Assembly: GCA_964030475.1 (NCBI GenBank)
Contig: CAXIPT010000010.1
Coordinates: 2,460,740-2,524,739, forward strand
Source: Tethya wilhelma
Lineage: Eukaryota; Porifera; Demospongiae; Tethyida; Tethyidae
Direction of reading: 5' to 3'
Length of the DNA stretch: 64,000 nt
Shown here: positions 23,875 to 33,979 of the stretch, piece after piece
Layout of the letters: every line of letters begins with the position of its first letter
Numbering within the stretch: the stretch's first letter is position 1
Translations under genes and position numbers: made by a program
Notes under the pieces: model-generated
Databases searched by the model: none
Told to the model about the DNA's origin: nothing
What the model saw: only the letters and a program-made list of their open reading frames with translations

Positions 23875-24008
23875 CCTCTAGATCTGACCCACTGGCTACA
23901 GCAGCTTACATCATAGCAACTGTTGCCATGGTGTGGATGGTGACACTCACTGGGGTGGTCATACTCAACCTCTATTGTATCATGTATCACCACAAAGTAC
24001 ACAAATGA
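23875..24008 (+). pseudogene. Orphan copy of the short-tail membrane exon
   Basis: Sequence from CCTCCTCTAGATCTGACCCA to the stop of ...HKVHK repeats the end of R10 almost base for base, but no signal or ectodomain exon stands before it. The flanking DNA (about 23579-23870 and 24009-24310) is duplicated with it, so this is a tandem duplication of the R10 3' end. Confidence 0.8.
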
Positions 24009-24623
24009 GGCTACAACAATGCGCTGGTGGACGATGGCCTCAAGTCAAATATTAATATTATTGAATGCACATAGCTAGCCATAGCCCTTTATTTCACATT
24101 AGCATAGCTGGCTAGTTCAAGTTGTACACATGCACATTGTGGCTATACTGACAATAACAATTATGTTAATTACCATCACATCTCCTATACAGTAGCTGTA
24201 CATACAAACGGTCAAAGACTGTGGCAATGTCAATGGAATATGTGGGTGGGTGTTTACATGGTAATAACATTTGTTTAGTGAAAAAAAGACAACAACTTTC
24301 TATCAGTCATCAAAACACACAGTGTTTATTCACAAAATTATATCATTCATGGTTAATGACCTTTACCAGTTCATATTGTGGACAACAAACAGTTACTACC
24401 TTAAATGGGTAATTGTTATTGTTAGCAGTATTTATTGATACAAATTCATTGATCGTCATAATAATTATGTACACATAGTACATGACATTGTGTTGTATTA
24501 TCAACAAGAAACAATAATATGCATGTATTTTATGTCAAAGTTTACAAAATGCGGTACTATCACTGACATTTTGTGCATTAAATTTACTCAAGATCAAGTG
24601 CTGGCTTGTAATATTATTGAATC
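24009..24623 (+). other. Upstream region of R11
   Basis: Second copy of the R10 3' flank followed by promoter-like DNA shared with R10 and R12, including AATGACCTTTACCAG at 24355. A third copy of the same region precedes R12 (25752-26381). No exon seen. Confidence 0.55.
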
Positions 24624-25751
24624 ATGGCAACTGTTATAACACTTGTGCTTCTACTGGCCACAATGTCCATCAGCAATAGTCAACAAGGTGAGATACGTAT
24701 GAGATCTGGTACTAGTGCATGTGTATGGTCCTGGTGCATACAAGCATGCAATAATTCAGCATGCTAATTACCTACTTTTTCATGTTCTCTAAAAATTAAT
24801 ATAACTCTTGTTATTATCATTATACAATTTCATGCAGTTTGTCAGGTGTTTCCATCAAGTTATACGTTTTACAATAGCCAGATAGAGAACTACAATATAA
24901 CGACAGTTGAGAACAGGTGTACCACAGATGGCCGTGTTACTAGCTGCTTCCATCCTAGTTTACTGACTGATTCTGAACTTGGAAATGGATTCAACAGAAA
25001 TGACTATCTTGTGTGGGAATACAGCAGACCCTCTTCACTATTGTTTACATTTTCAACAAACCTCAATGACACTGTACAGTATGTCAGACTACATCTCTAC
25101 ATACCAGATCCACCAGAAAACAATCACCTTCCAGACCCCAATGAAAGAGCTGCCCTGGAGTTCTTGGCTGTACCAGATGACTTTACACTAGGATCTGTTA
25201 ATGTACAAGGTACATCAATTCTCAATGCAACACTGGGACCAAAAGGAACATCTGGAACAAGAACTTATAGATATCCTCTTCAATCAGCTGTAACAAAAAA
25301 GTTGTTAGTACGGAAAGTAAATCAATTCCTTGGTTTTGCTCTCAGTGAGGTGGAATTCGTATTTACAAGTGATGTCTGTGGTAAGTTTATTAATGGTATG
25401 TGTGGATTAATTATTATTCTGTAATGTAAGCCATTTTCCATGCACCTTTCAGAACCTTCTACCACAATCTTAGAGACTACTTCACAACCCCCTGAAACAA
25501 CAGCTGCCACTATTTCCACATTATACTCCCCTAACAGTGACCCACTAACATCTACAGAGACAGTGAGCAGTGCGGCTCCACCATCTTCAACAGAGACAGA
25601 AGAGGACCTAGCCTCCTCCTCTAGATCTGACACACTGGCTACAGCAGCTTACATCATAGCAACTGTTGCCATGGTGTGGATGGTGACACTCACTGGGGTG
25701 GTCATACTCAACCTCTACTGTATCATGTATCGCCACAAAGTACACAAATGA
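24624..25751 (+). CDS. Receptor R11, type A, short tail
   Basis: Exons 24624-24687, 24838-25380 and 25453-25751 give 301 residues: signal peptide (MATVITLVLLLATMSISNSQ), type A ectodomain (VCQVFPSSYTFYNSQIENYN..., LTDSELGNGFNRNDY, ...LGFALSEVEFVFTSDVCG), Ser/Thr/Pro stalk, acidic TETEEDLASSSRSD patch, short-tail membrane segment and MYRHKVHK end. The ectodomain exon is as close to the long-tail R1 and R2 as those are to each other, which shows that one ectodomain type is used with both tails. Confidence 0.87.
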
Positions 25752-26381
25752 GGCAAAAGAATGAGCTGGTGGACGATGGCCTCAGGTCAAATATTGATAT
25801 TATTGAATGCACATAGCTAGCCATAGCTTTTTATTTCACATTAGCATAGCTGGCTAGTTCAAGTTGTACACACATTGTGGCTATACTGATAATAACAATT
25901 ATGTTAATTACCATCACATCTCCTATACAGTAGCTGTACATACAAATGGTCAAAGGCTGTGACAATGTCAATGGAATATGTGGGTGGGTCTTTACATGGT
26001 AATAACATTTGTTTAGTGAAGAAGACAACAACTTTCTATCAGTCAATCAAAACACAAGGTGTGTATTCACAAAATTATATCATTCATGGTAAATGACCTT
26101 TACCAGTTTATATTGTGGACAACAAACAGTTAGTAGCTTAAATGAGTAATTGTTATTGTTAGCAGTATTTATTGATACAAATTCATTGATCATCATAATA
26201 ATTATGTACACATAGTACATGACATTGTGTTGTACTATGGTATTATCAACAAGAAACAATAATATGCATGTACTTTATGTCAAAGTTTACAAAATCCGGT
26301 GCTATCACTGACATTTTGTCCATTAAATTTACTCAAGATCAAGTGCTGGCTTGTAATAATTATTATTGAAGTAAAAGAATC

Positions 26382-27489
26382 ATGGTAACTGTTATAACAC
26401 TTCTGTTTCTACTGGTCACAGTGTCCATCAGCAATAGTCAACAAGGTGAGATAAGTATGAGATCTGGTACTAGTACACATTATACACAGTCATAGTGCAT
26501 ACATGCAGGTAATAATTCAGCATGCTTATTAATTCTAGTAACCACTTTTTCATGTTCTGTAACAATGTCAAGCAGTTTGCAAGGTGTTTCCATCAAGTTA
26601 TTCATTTTTCCATGGCCAGATAGAGAACTACAATACAATGACAATAGGGAGCAGGTGTACCACAGATGGCATTATTACTAGCTGCCTCCATCCTAGTTTA
26701 CTGACTGATTCTGAACTTGGAAATGGATTCAACAGAAGTGACTATCTTGTGTGGGGATACAGTAGAGCCTCTTCACTATTGTTTACATTTTCAACAGACA
26801 TCAATGGCATTGTACAGTATGTCAGATTACATCTCTACATACCACACCCACCAGATAACCAGCTACTTCCATACCCCAATGAACTAGCTGCCCTGGAGTT
26901 CTTTTCAGTACCAGATAACTTTACACTAGGATCTAATGTACATGGTACATCAGTTCTCAATGCAACATTGGGACAAAGTGGAACATCTGAAACAAGAACT
27001 TATAGATATCCTCTTCAATCAGCTGTAACAAAAAAGTTGTTAGTACGGAAAGTAAATCAATTCCTTGGCTTTGCTCTCAGTGAGGTGGAGTTCTTATTTA
27101 CAAGTGATGTCTGTGGTATGTTTATTAATGGTATGTGTGGATTAATTATTATTCTGTAATGTAAGCCATTTTCCATGCACCTTTCAGAACCCTCTACCAC
27201 AACCTTGGAGACTACCTCACAACCCCCTGAAACAACAGCTGCCACTATTTCCACATTAAACTTCCCTAACAAAGACCCACTAACATCTACAGAGACAGTG
27301 AGCAATGCTCCACCATCTTCACCAGAGACAGTGGAAGAAGAGAACCTAGCCACCTCCTCTAGATCTGACTCACTGGCTACAGCAGCTTACATCATAGCAA
27401 CTGTTGCCATGGTGTGGATGGTGACACTCACTGGGGTGGTCATACTCAACCTCTACTGTATCATGTATTGCCACAAAGTACACAAATGA
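26382..27489 (+). CDS. Receptor R12, type A, short tail
   Basis: Exons 26382-26445, 26576-27115 and 27188-27489 give 301 residues. It is the closest relative of R11 in stalk and membrane exon (EPSTTTLETTSQPPETTAAT). The ectodomain begins VCKVFPSSYSFFHGQIENYN, as in R1, and ends ALSEVEFLFTSDVCG. The end is MYCHKVHK; the extra cysteine next to the membrane could be palmitoylated. It is the last gene of the array; the next gene downstream belongs to a different family. Confidence 0.87.
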
Positions 27490-28353
27490 GGCTCAACAAT
27501 GTGCTAGTGACAATGGTCTCAGAATTGGATATAAAATTAATATTAATTAATGCACATAGTTAGCCATAGCCTTTTAATTCACATTAGCATAGCTGGCTAG
27601 TTCAAGTCGTACTGATACATTATTGTTGTTAGTACACTACTGTTATGTTGTCAACATATAGCCTCGTACCCAGGCTCTCTCCTTTTGAGGAGGGAGGGGC
27701 CGGCCTGGGTACGAGGCTAGTCATTATGTGGGTGGGTGTTTACATGGAAACAGTGTTTGTTTAGTGAAACAAGACAACAACTTTCTATTAGCTGGTCAAT
27801 CAAAATATAGGGTCACGCCTGTGACGGTGTGCAGCTGTCACATTCCGATATTCCCATTCCCAAACATCAACACCATGCACTCACCTTGAACTTTCAGCTC
27901 TAGGTCAGGTAGAGGGATAATTGTTCGTGAGAAACACATTGGCGGCTAGTTTTCACATTGCTTGTCTATATACATATGTATAGCTGCTTTCAAGTACAAA
28001 GTTCCACAATTTAGCACTGCGCATGCGTAGATTTTTTCCCGCGCAAAATTTGTACGTAAAGTTAACGATCTTTACCATAGTATATTGAACAGAAACCTTT
28101 CGCTTTTGTTTAATCAACAAACATCTGTGCTATAAAAGTGCTCCTGTGCCTGTAGAATGAGCGCTGAAGAAGACACAGTGACCAACAAGTCAAGATAAGA
28201 GGCAAGGCTATTCTTCCTGGCATGTATAGATCACAATTTTGATAGTTCCTATAGAGATGCTAGAATCATGTGCTTGTCTGATGTACCTGTATTCTCAACA
28301 ACTTCTTTAATAGATCAACAGAGTGTTTGGAGAGGCACTATCTACTGGTAACT
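27490..28353 (+). other. Right border of the receptor array
   Basis: R12 3' flank, a foldback element (27659-27719), and the 5' region of the next gene with a GATCTTTACCA element at 28066. A short upstream reading frame starts at 28157 and stops after 13 codons. Confidence 0.5.
27659..27719. mobile_element. Small foldback element
   Basis: TAGCCTCGTACCCAGGC at the left and its exact inverse complement GCCTGGGTACGAGGCTA at the right enclose about 27 bases. Relatives with similar ends occur at 59302 and 60227. Confidence 0.75.
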
Positions 28354-28858
28354 ATGGCTACTAATAGCACAGGCAATCACAATGGAACTCTGTCATCCCC
28401 ACACTCTTCCCCTGATGATGTACATGATGCTAACAAATCACATGATTTATCAGACCAATCAGAATCATTGAAACGATCGGACCATAGCAGTAGTAAGACT
28501 TGTGACGGTGTGAAGGTGTGTGAAAAGTGTGGGCGTGGAGGGAGGGTGCAACAGTTGGAACAAGACGTGAGGCGATTGGAGAGGATCATTTCACAAAGAG
28601 ATGATGTCATCATAAAACTGCGAGCTGAGAATCAGCAGCTGTCAGCCGAACTACTGGAAATCCAGTTGCAAAAGGTACCAATACTATAGTACTACCATTG
28701 TAGCATTGTTGCTGATAGTATCATTAGTGCTTCAAAGGAAGTTTGCTGACAGGACAAATATACTTGTTGTCCCTGGTCATTTATAGCATTAGGTCAAACA
28801 AAGTTTAGGACAAGTATATACAACATGTGGTTATAGATTGTCAATATTGTGATGCACA

Positions 28859-28912
<54 letters not shown>

Positions 28913-30378
28913 CAATAGCTCCAGCAGTCAGTGTCAGAGAAAGACTCGGCCATTGCTGTCTTGGAGATGAAACTGAAAAATAACCGCTCAAAGAAGCTAG
29001 CACCTTCTTTACAAGCACAAATTGAAGAGCTACGCTCACAGAGAGCTCTGCTGACTCAGCAACTAAAGGTCAAAGTACAAGAGAGATTGAGTCTCTTTCG
29101 TAAAGGGTCTGACGAAGTTCTCGGAGACCTGGCCCAACAATGTCAGACTGCCAGCAAAGATCAGGTGAAGTACCAATGGTGTGCATGATCTAGAAAGACC
29201 TAGGGATTGAATCCAGGCTAGAGCTTAAGAATTTTTTTTTGTACAAATGAAGATTCCCAAAACAATAGATTCTACAGTAGATCTATTCTTTAGTACAAGA
29301 GAAATTGTGCCGCCAGCTTTCTTTGATCCCTCATGATCCAGAAAGAAAGACAACAATTCTCTAGATACATCTTGCTAGCGCTAAAACGAATAAGATTCCT
29401 TGTATCTTGCTGTTTGATAATCAATGACTTATGCTCAATTGCTAGCCTAATCATTTCCTCTCCTTCCGACCAACCTACAGGTGTGTGAAATTCTCCGTTC
29501 GATGGAAAAGAGTCGTCACAAGTTGAAGGTCTACATTGACCAGCTGCTGGCCGTGGTGCTGGAGAAGTGTCCCCACGTCCTGGAGGGGATGCCGAGGATC
29601 CAACAGAGCGGAGGAATGAAACTGGAGCTGCTGAGAATGGCCTCAATATCAGAGGTGAGCAGCTGGGGTATAGGGTGTGGGGTGTGGGATATGGGGTATG
29701 GGTATGGGTATGAGTGTGGGTGTGGGGTATGGGTATGGGGTATGGGGTATGGGGTATGAGGTATAAAGCATATGGGTTAGAGTGATTATTGTAAACTAAA
29801 GAAAAGAAAATGATTTTGTGAAAGAAGTTAAGAGTCACTTGCAAAATTTGTTGGGGTTTTTTGTGAAAACAAGTTCTGTTTGTTGTTAATTTTCTTTCTG
29901 GGACAAAAAAATGCTTTTGTGAAAACTTACTCTTTTTGACACTTTATACAAAAAACAAAATAGACTTTTTGATAGGTGGTGTTACTTCCACATGTATTGA
30001 GGAAGGTAGCCAAACAACCAATGAAGAATAGTATAGGAAAAACTTCACAGTATAGGCAGTGTATGCATGTTGCTAGGCAACCAGACACACATGTATTTCA
30101 TATACAACGTATATCCTAGTCCATTGTAAAACTGTTGACAAGTATAGTATTGTTTAAATTTTTAAGTCTTAAAAGCAGCTGTTTTTATTTTCACTATTCA
30201 CTGTACGTTGGTTTACACACACTGGCACCAGCTGGTAGAAGAGGTCCATGAAAAGGAGCGTAACAGCGAAGGACTCCAGTCCTATGCCACCCTCCTGCTA
30301 CAAAGGATAATGGAACACTCCCCCGAACTATTGGAACAGGTCTCTACCATCACCGGTAACCCTATGATGTCATCATGA
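28354..30378 (+). CDS. Coiled-coil protein with Rab11-FIP-like C-terminal motifs
   Basis: Four exons, 28354-28674, 28925-29164, 29481-29654 and 30232-30378, all phase 0, give 293 residues. The N terminus is low-complexity Ser/Asn/Asp-rich, then a CEKCG pair and a long coiled coil (about residues 60-185, heptads such as LEQDVRRLERII). Near the end KLKVYIDQLLAVVLEKCPHV resembles the Rab11-binding motif of Rab11-FIP proteins (Tyr-hydrophobic-Asp-x-Leu-Leu ... Pro-x-x-Leu). A second, similar stretch LQSYATLLLQRIMEHSPELL follows in the last exon. If this reading is right it is a Rab11 effector in endosome recycling; family membership is inferred from the motif and coiled coil alone. I chose the ATG at 28354; no in-frame ATG lies closer upstream. 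Confidence 0.6.
28860..28912. repeat. CA dinucleotide microsatellite in an intron
   Basis: About 50 bases of CA repeat directly before the exon 2 acceptor of the coiled-coil gene; length variation could affect splicing. Confidence 0.9.
29665..29762. repeat. GGGTATG minisatellite
   Basis: Imperfect tandem GGGTATG/GGGTGTG units just behind the exon 3 donor of the coiled-coil gene. Confidence 0.8.
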
Positions 30379-32623
30379 CGTCATGCTTAATGCCATGACA
30401 TCACATTGATTACTATGATATGAAGTAGTGCCAATCACTTTGTGAAGACAATTGCTGTTGTTGAATCAGAATCGTCTTAAACTCTCTAGTATCATGATGT
30501 CCTCTATTATTTGCACTCAATTTTTAAAATCTCCATGGCAACATGTAATCTTTGATTCTTTTTGAGAAATTTTCTCATTCTAGTCACTGGGTGACGTTGT
30601 TTTCACTTAAATTTTACTTAATTTCTATCATTAATATTTATTGTATCATTATATCTCTTGAACTGTAAGCAAAAACTTAAGTTGAAAGCTTTCGGTCCAT
30701 GTTGAAAATTGATAAATAGAAAGGCATTGTGTTGAAACGTGAGTTATCAAAGAGAATTAAGACAACGTGCAATGTATGATAGAAAAGCTCTTCCAAACTA
30801 CTCAGTGTATAGTGTTGTAACTAGGCAACTATTTATTCATCAACATGTGTATCGTTTCAATAGTATTATTAATGTTGTATCCATTGACAACGGAACAAGA
30901 TTATGTCTTTGGTTTACACACAGCACACAAGGTACGGTAGGAGGAGAAACAATGTTGTCTTGTCACAGAAATTATTGTAGAACAAAATATCAAACACCCA
31001 ACCTCTGTCCATTCACTTCTGGATTAATTAGGTGACAATCAGTCACTTATTAATTCAATTATTAACAGAGCTGGATCACTAACTCGTAAAGCAATTGAGA
31101 CAACCATTATGTAGACTGTGTGTGTACATAATTCACTCAATTGCAGGGGAATACCCCCACACATACACACAATCATACAGTGCCATGTGTCACATGATGC
31201 AACACATGTACTGCATGTGTGCATGCAAATGGTATACAAAGTTATAACACATTACCTGATATAGACTCAGTCACATCTCACGGTTAGTTGGTCAATCGTA
31301 CAATACCTGAACTCAGTCTAAAGATTCTCTGCAGCAATGGCCAGACGACATCAATCCTTTTTTCTAAGAAGACTTCTTCTCTCTAAGAGGGAGGGAAAAG
31401 GCCGGACTTCTTTCCGTCAGCAGCTGCTACTCAAAAGAGGAGCTGTGAAAAAGGATCAATGTCTGAAACAGCCTTGTGTGGACGTTAGTTTGAGAGGTAC
31501 TTCGAATTTCGTTTGGAAATTCTCTTCCCGAGACTCCACAGGGTCTAGCGCAGGCGCCATCGTGAACCGACTCAGTGTGCTATGAGTCCTTCCTCCTCTC
31601 TTGTCGGCTATTGGATGTCCAACGATTGAGTTGCATTACCTGATGAACTGGTTTGGTGAATCTTGAAACTGAAACTTTTACCTTGTAAACTTCTCTTGGC
31701 GAATCTTTGACGATATTATTGTTAAATAATTATTAGCATTTCCCATGGTATACAGTGCATTGAAGACTATAGTCTCCAATGGCTATATAGACTGACATAC
31801 ATACTGTATGCATGTTCACATGTGAACCACTACTTTGTCCCATACATACATACATACAATGCAAATATAAACTGTTTTTATTACACTAGCAGTGTGTAAC
31901 ACTAGTTGTTACACTAATGTACTGTATGTGCCAGTAACAACAGCACCAAGTCACATTCCTAACAACAGTTGCTATGCAGTGACTGCTCATGCAAGACAGT
32001 GGTTCTCATAGCATGAGAGTTAGGAATTAGACAGAGTGTTGGATACCAGCTTTATGGATGTACTGACTCAAATTGCTAGTATTCATGCAGCTCACTTTAC
32101 TTGCACCAGTAGTTATTTTCTTCACATCTTCTTCTTAAATGCCTTTTTCATTCTTCTTCTTAATTCTTGAAGGTCTTTGTCTTTGTCTTGCCTGTGCAAG
32201 TCCTTAGTACTTCTCTTTCACAAATTTCAAACTTGTACCAACTATAACCTTTTTCTTTTTTGAAAATTTGGAGGTACCCCCAGGGCATATGCATGTATGA
32301 CACATGATGAAGAGAATTTAATTAAAGGGGCGTGCCTCACATGCAAGTGTGATTAATTGATTAGCTAGAGGAGCATGTGTGTTGGTTTCCAGGAAATAAA
32401 ATTCATTACTTTTTGAATTCAAATAATTATATGCAACCTATAGCTAGCAATAGCTGTGTAGGTAGGCAGATGTGTATATACAACCAAGCTTGTATTCACA
32501 ACAAGTAAATCTTGTTTATAAAGTTTTAAAGAACCAGTTTCTATACTGCAACAAAGAGAAGAGAGGGTACTAGCTACTAGTCTACAGAAACAATTGAATT
32601 AAGGTCACAGCGGATGGACGGCT
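30379..32623. other. Region without a confident gene
   Basis: About 2.2 kb of AT-rich DNA between the coiled-coil gene and TEX264. It contains one small reading frame at 31337 (listed separately) and no recognisable family member or repeat array. Confidence 0.5.
31337..31585 (+). CDS. Small basic open reading frame, doubtful
   Basis: A single-exon frame of 82 residues begins MARRHQSFFLRRLLLSKREG and is rich in Arg and Lys at the N terminus, like a mitochondrial presequence. I do not recognise it. There is no support beyond an ATG-to-stop frame with somewhat higher GC than its surroundings. Confidence 0.2.
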   Translation: MARRHQSFFLRRLLLSKREGKGRTSFRQQLLLKRGAVKKDQCLKQPCVDVSLRGTSNFVWKFSSRDSTGSSAGAIVNRLSVL

Positions 32624-33417
32624 CTATTTGTCTTTCTTTGTCTCCTCGCTCCCCAAGCCTCCCACAGCAACCTCAGGGACAATGAACCCATGAATGTTGT
32701 CGAGAGGAACCATATATCGGATACAGTCAGACTCATAGACCTCAATGCAAGGGGCATTCCACTCCAGCTTATGTTTCTGAGAGAGAGAGAGAGAGAGAGT
32801 GGATGATCACAAGTTGACTGAAGCCTACAATCATTTCATAGGTAAGTTAAAACACACACACATACAACTAGTGTCGTACCTTGCAGTACCTCTCCAGGGC
32901 AGGGTACACACATTGTGGTGCTATCAAAATAGATAGCATACTTCGCCATGGAAACTCAGTAATCACAGACTTGTTACAAGTCGGAAAGGTCCAGATAACG
33001 TAATCCTTTGATTTGAGCATCTCGTCTGTGGAAGAGCTATCCTCAGGAAGACAGCAACCTACAATGTAACGCAGCTTGTCCCCTGACACCTGTGTGTGTG
33101 GGTGTGTGGGTGTGGGTGTGGGTGTGTGGGTGGTGTAAAAATTATCACAATTTTTTGAAGAATTCAACCTTTCTTGTATCATCGTAATAGATTCCAAACT
33201 GCTTCAGATGTGGTACCATTGCTGAGAGATTTCTGAAGGCGGGTCCAGCGTTGCTGTAAGACCCGACGTGAATCTTGTAGGCAACCTTCTTTGGCATGGA
33301 GAGCGGGGTTGATATCCGTATTCTCAGAGCGTAGAAGAATCCGGCGTGCGTGAGCACAGCCAGGATTACGAGCAGTATCACAGCTGCTATGAACAGACCG
33401 TAGTACAACCACGCCAT
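32624..33417 (-). CDS. TEX264: TEX264-like ER membrane protein
   Basis: Three exons on the minus strand, 33417-33169, 33089-32880 and 32776-32624, all phase 0, give 203 residues. Residues about 5-30 are a single membrane helix (MAWLYYGLFIAAVILLVILA). The rest is a GyrI-like domain with the TEX264 signatures VAYKIHVGSYSNAG, FGIYYDD, YVIWTFP, a PWRSMLSILIA segment, a YPALERY segment and MVPLDNIHGFIVPEV. Vertebrate TEX264 is an ER-phagy receptor of about 313 residues whose disordered C-terminal part carries an LC3-binding motif. This protein ends soon after the folded domain (GGLGSEETKKDK) and lacks that part. It starts about 560 bases from RSBN1, in the opposite direction. Confidence 0.88.
33088..33133. 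repeat. GTGTGGG minisatellite
   Basis: Imperfect GTGTGGG units in TEX264 intron 1 beside the exon 2 acceptor. Confidence 0.75.
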
Positions 33418-33979
33418 GGCGACTTGTAGCCTCCCTTGTATCTTCTTGTTTTTAGCTGTGAAAGAGCTTCTCTCTCAGTTGATCACTTCCGGACAATGTT
33501 GGCATGCCACGTGGTTGGTTCCTGTCCTAAGCTCCGCCCACTAAATGACCAATGACGTAATTGTATGCTTACGTCGACAAATTTTAATTTTTCGCATTAC
33601 GTAATTTCCTAATTTAGCAAAACAGAGGTCACGAGTAGTACACAACTACACAAGAAGCTAGCAACGACTTTTGAACGTTTATCTTGAGAAAAACAAGAGA
33701 GAAAAGTGAGATCAAGTCAAAGCAAGGCTCTCTGAAGGTACTGGAGAGAGAAAGAGTGGTTGATTGAGAGAGAGACTACTTCTAAAGCTAGAGAACAGGT
33801 ACTTTTCTGACTTGTCGGCCAATCTCGTAAGAAAGCTTTCATAAAGCTTTTGGATAGCACGAATAAGCTATCACATTGATCAGACTACCCTTTTCTAGCG
33901 GTACAGTACTCTGATCATGAATAGTACTTCACTTTTGGTCAGTTTCTGAGAGAATTTCTGAAGCTTATCTCAAAGAAAT
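33418..33979. promoter_or_regulatory. Shared divergent promoter region of TEX264 and RSBN1
   Basis: The two start codons are 562 bases apart and point away from each other. The interval holds both 5' UTRs. No TATA box as clear as those of the receptors is seen. Confidence 0.5.

Noticed and set aside
30739..31035. A 98-codon frame as a gene
   Set aside because: No ATG at its stated start, no recognisable domain, and AT-rich composition like the surrounding non-coding DNA.
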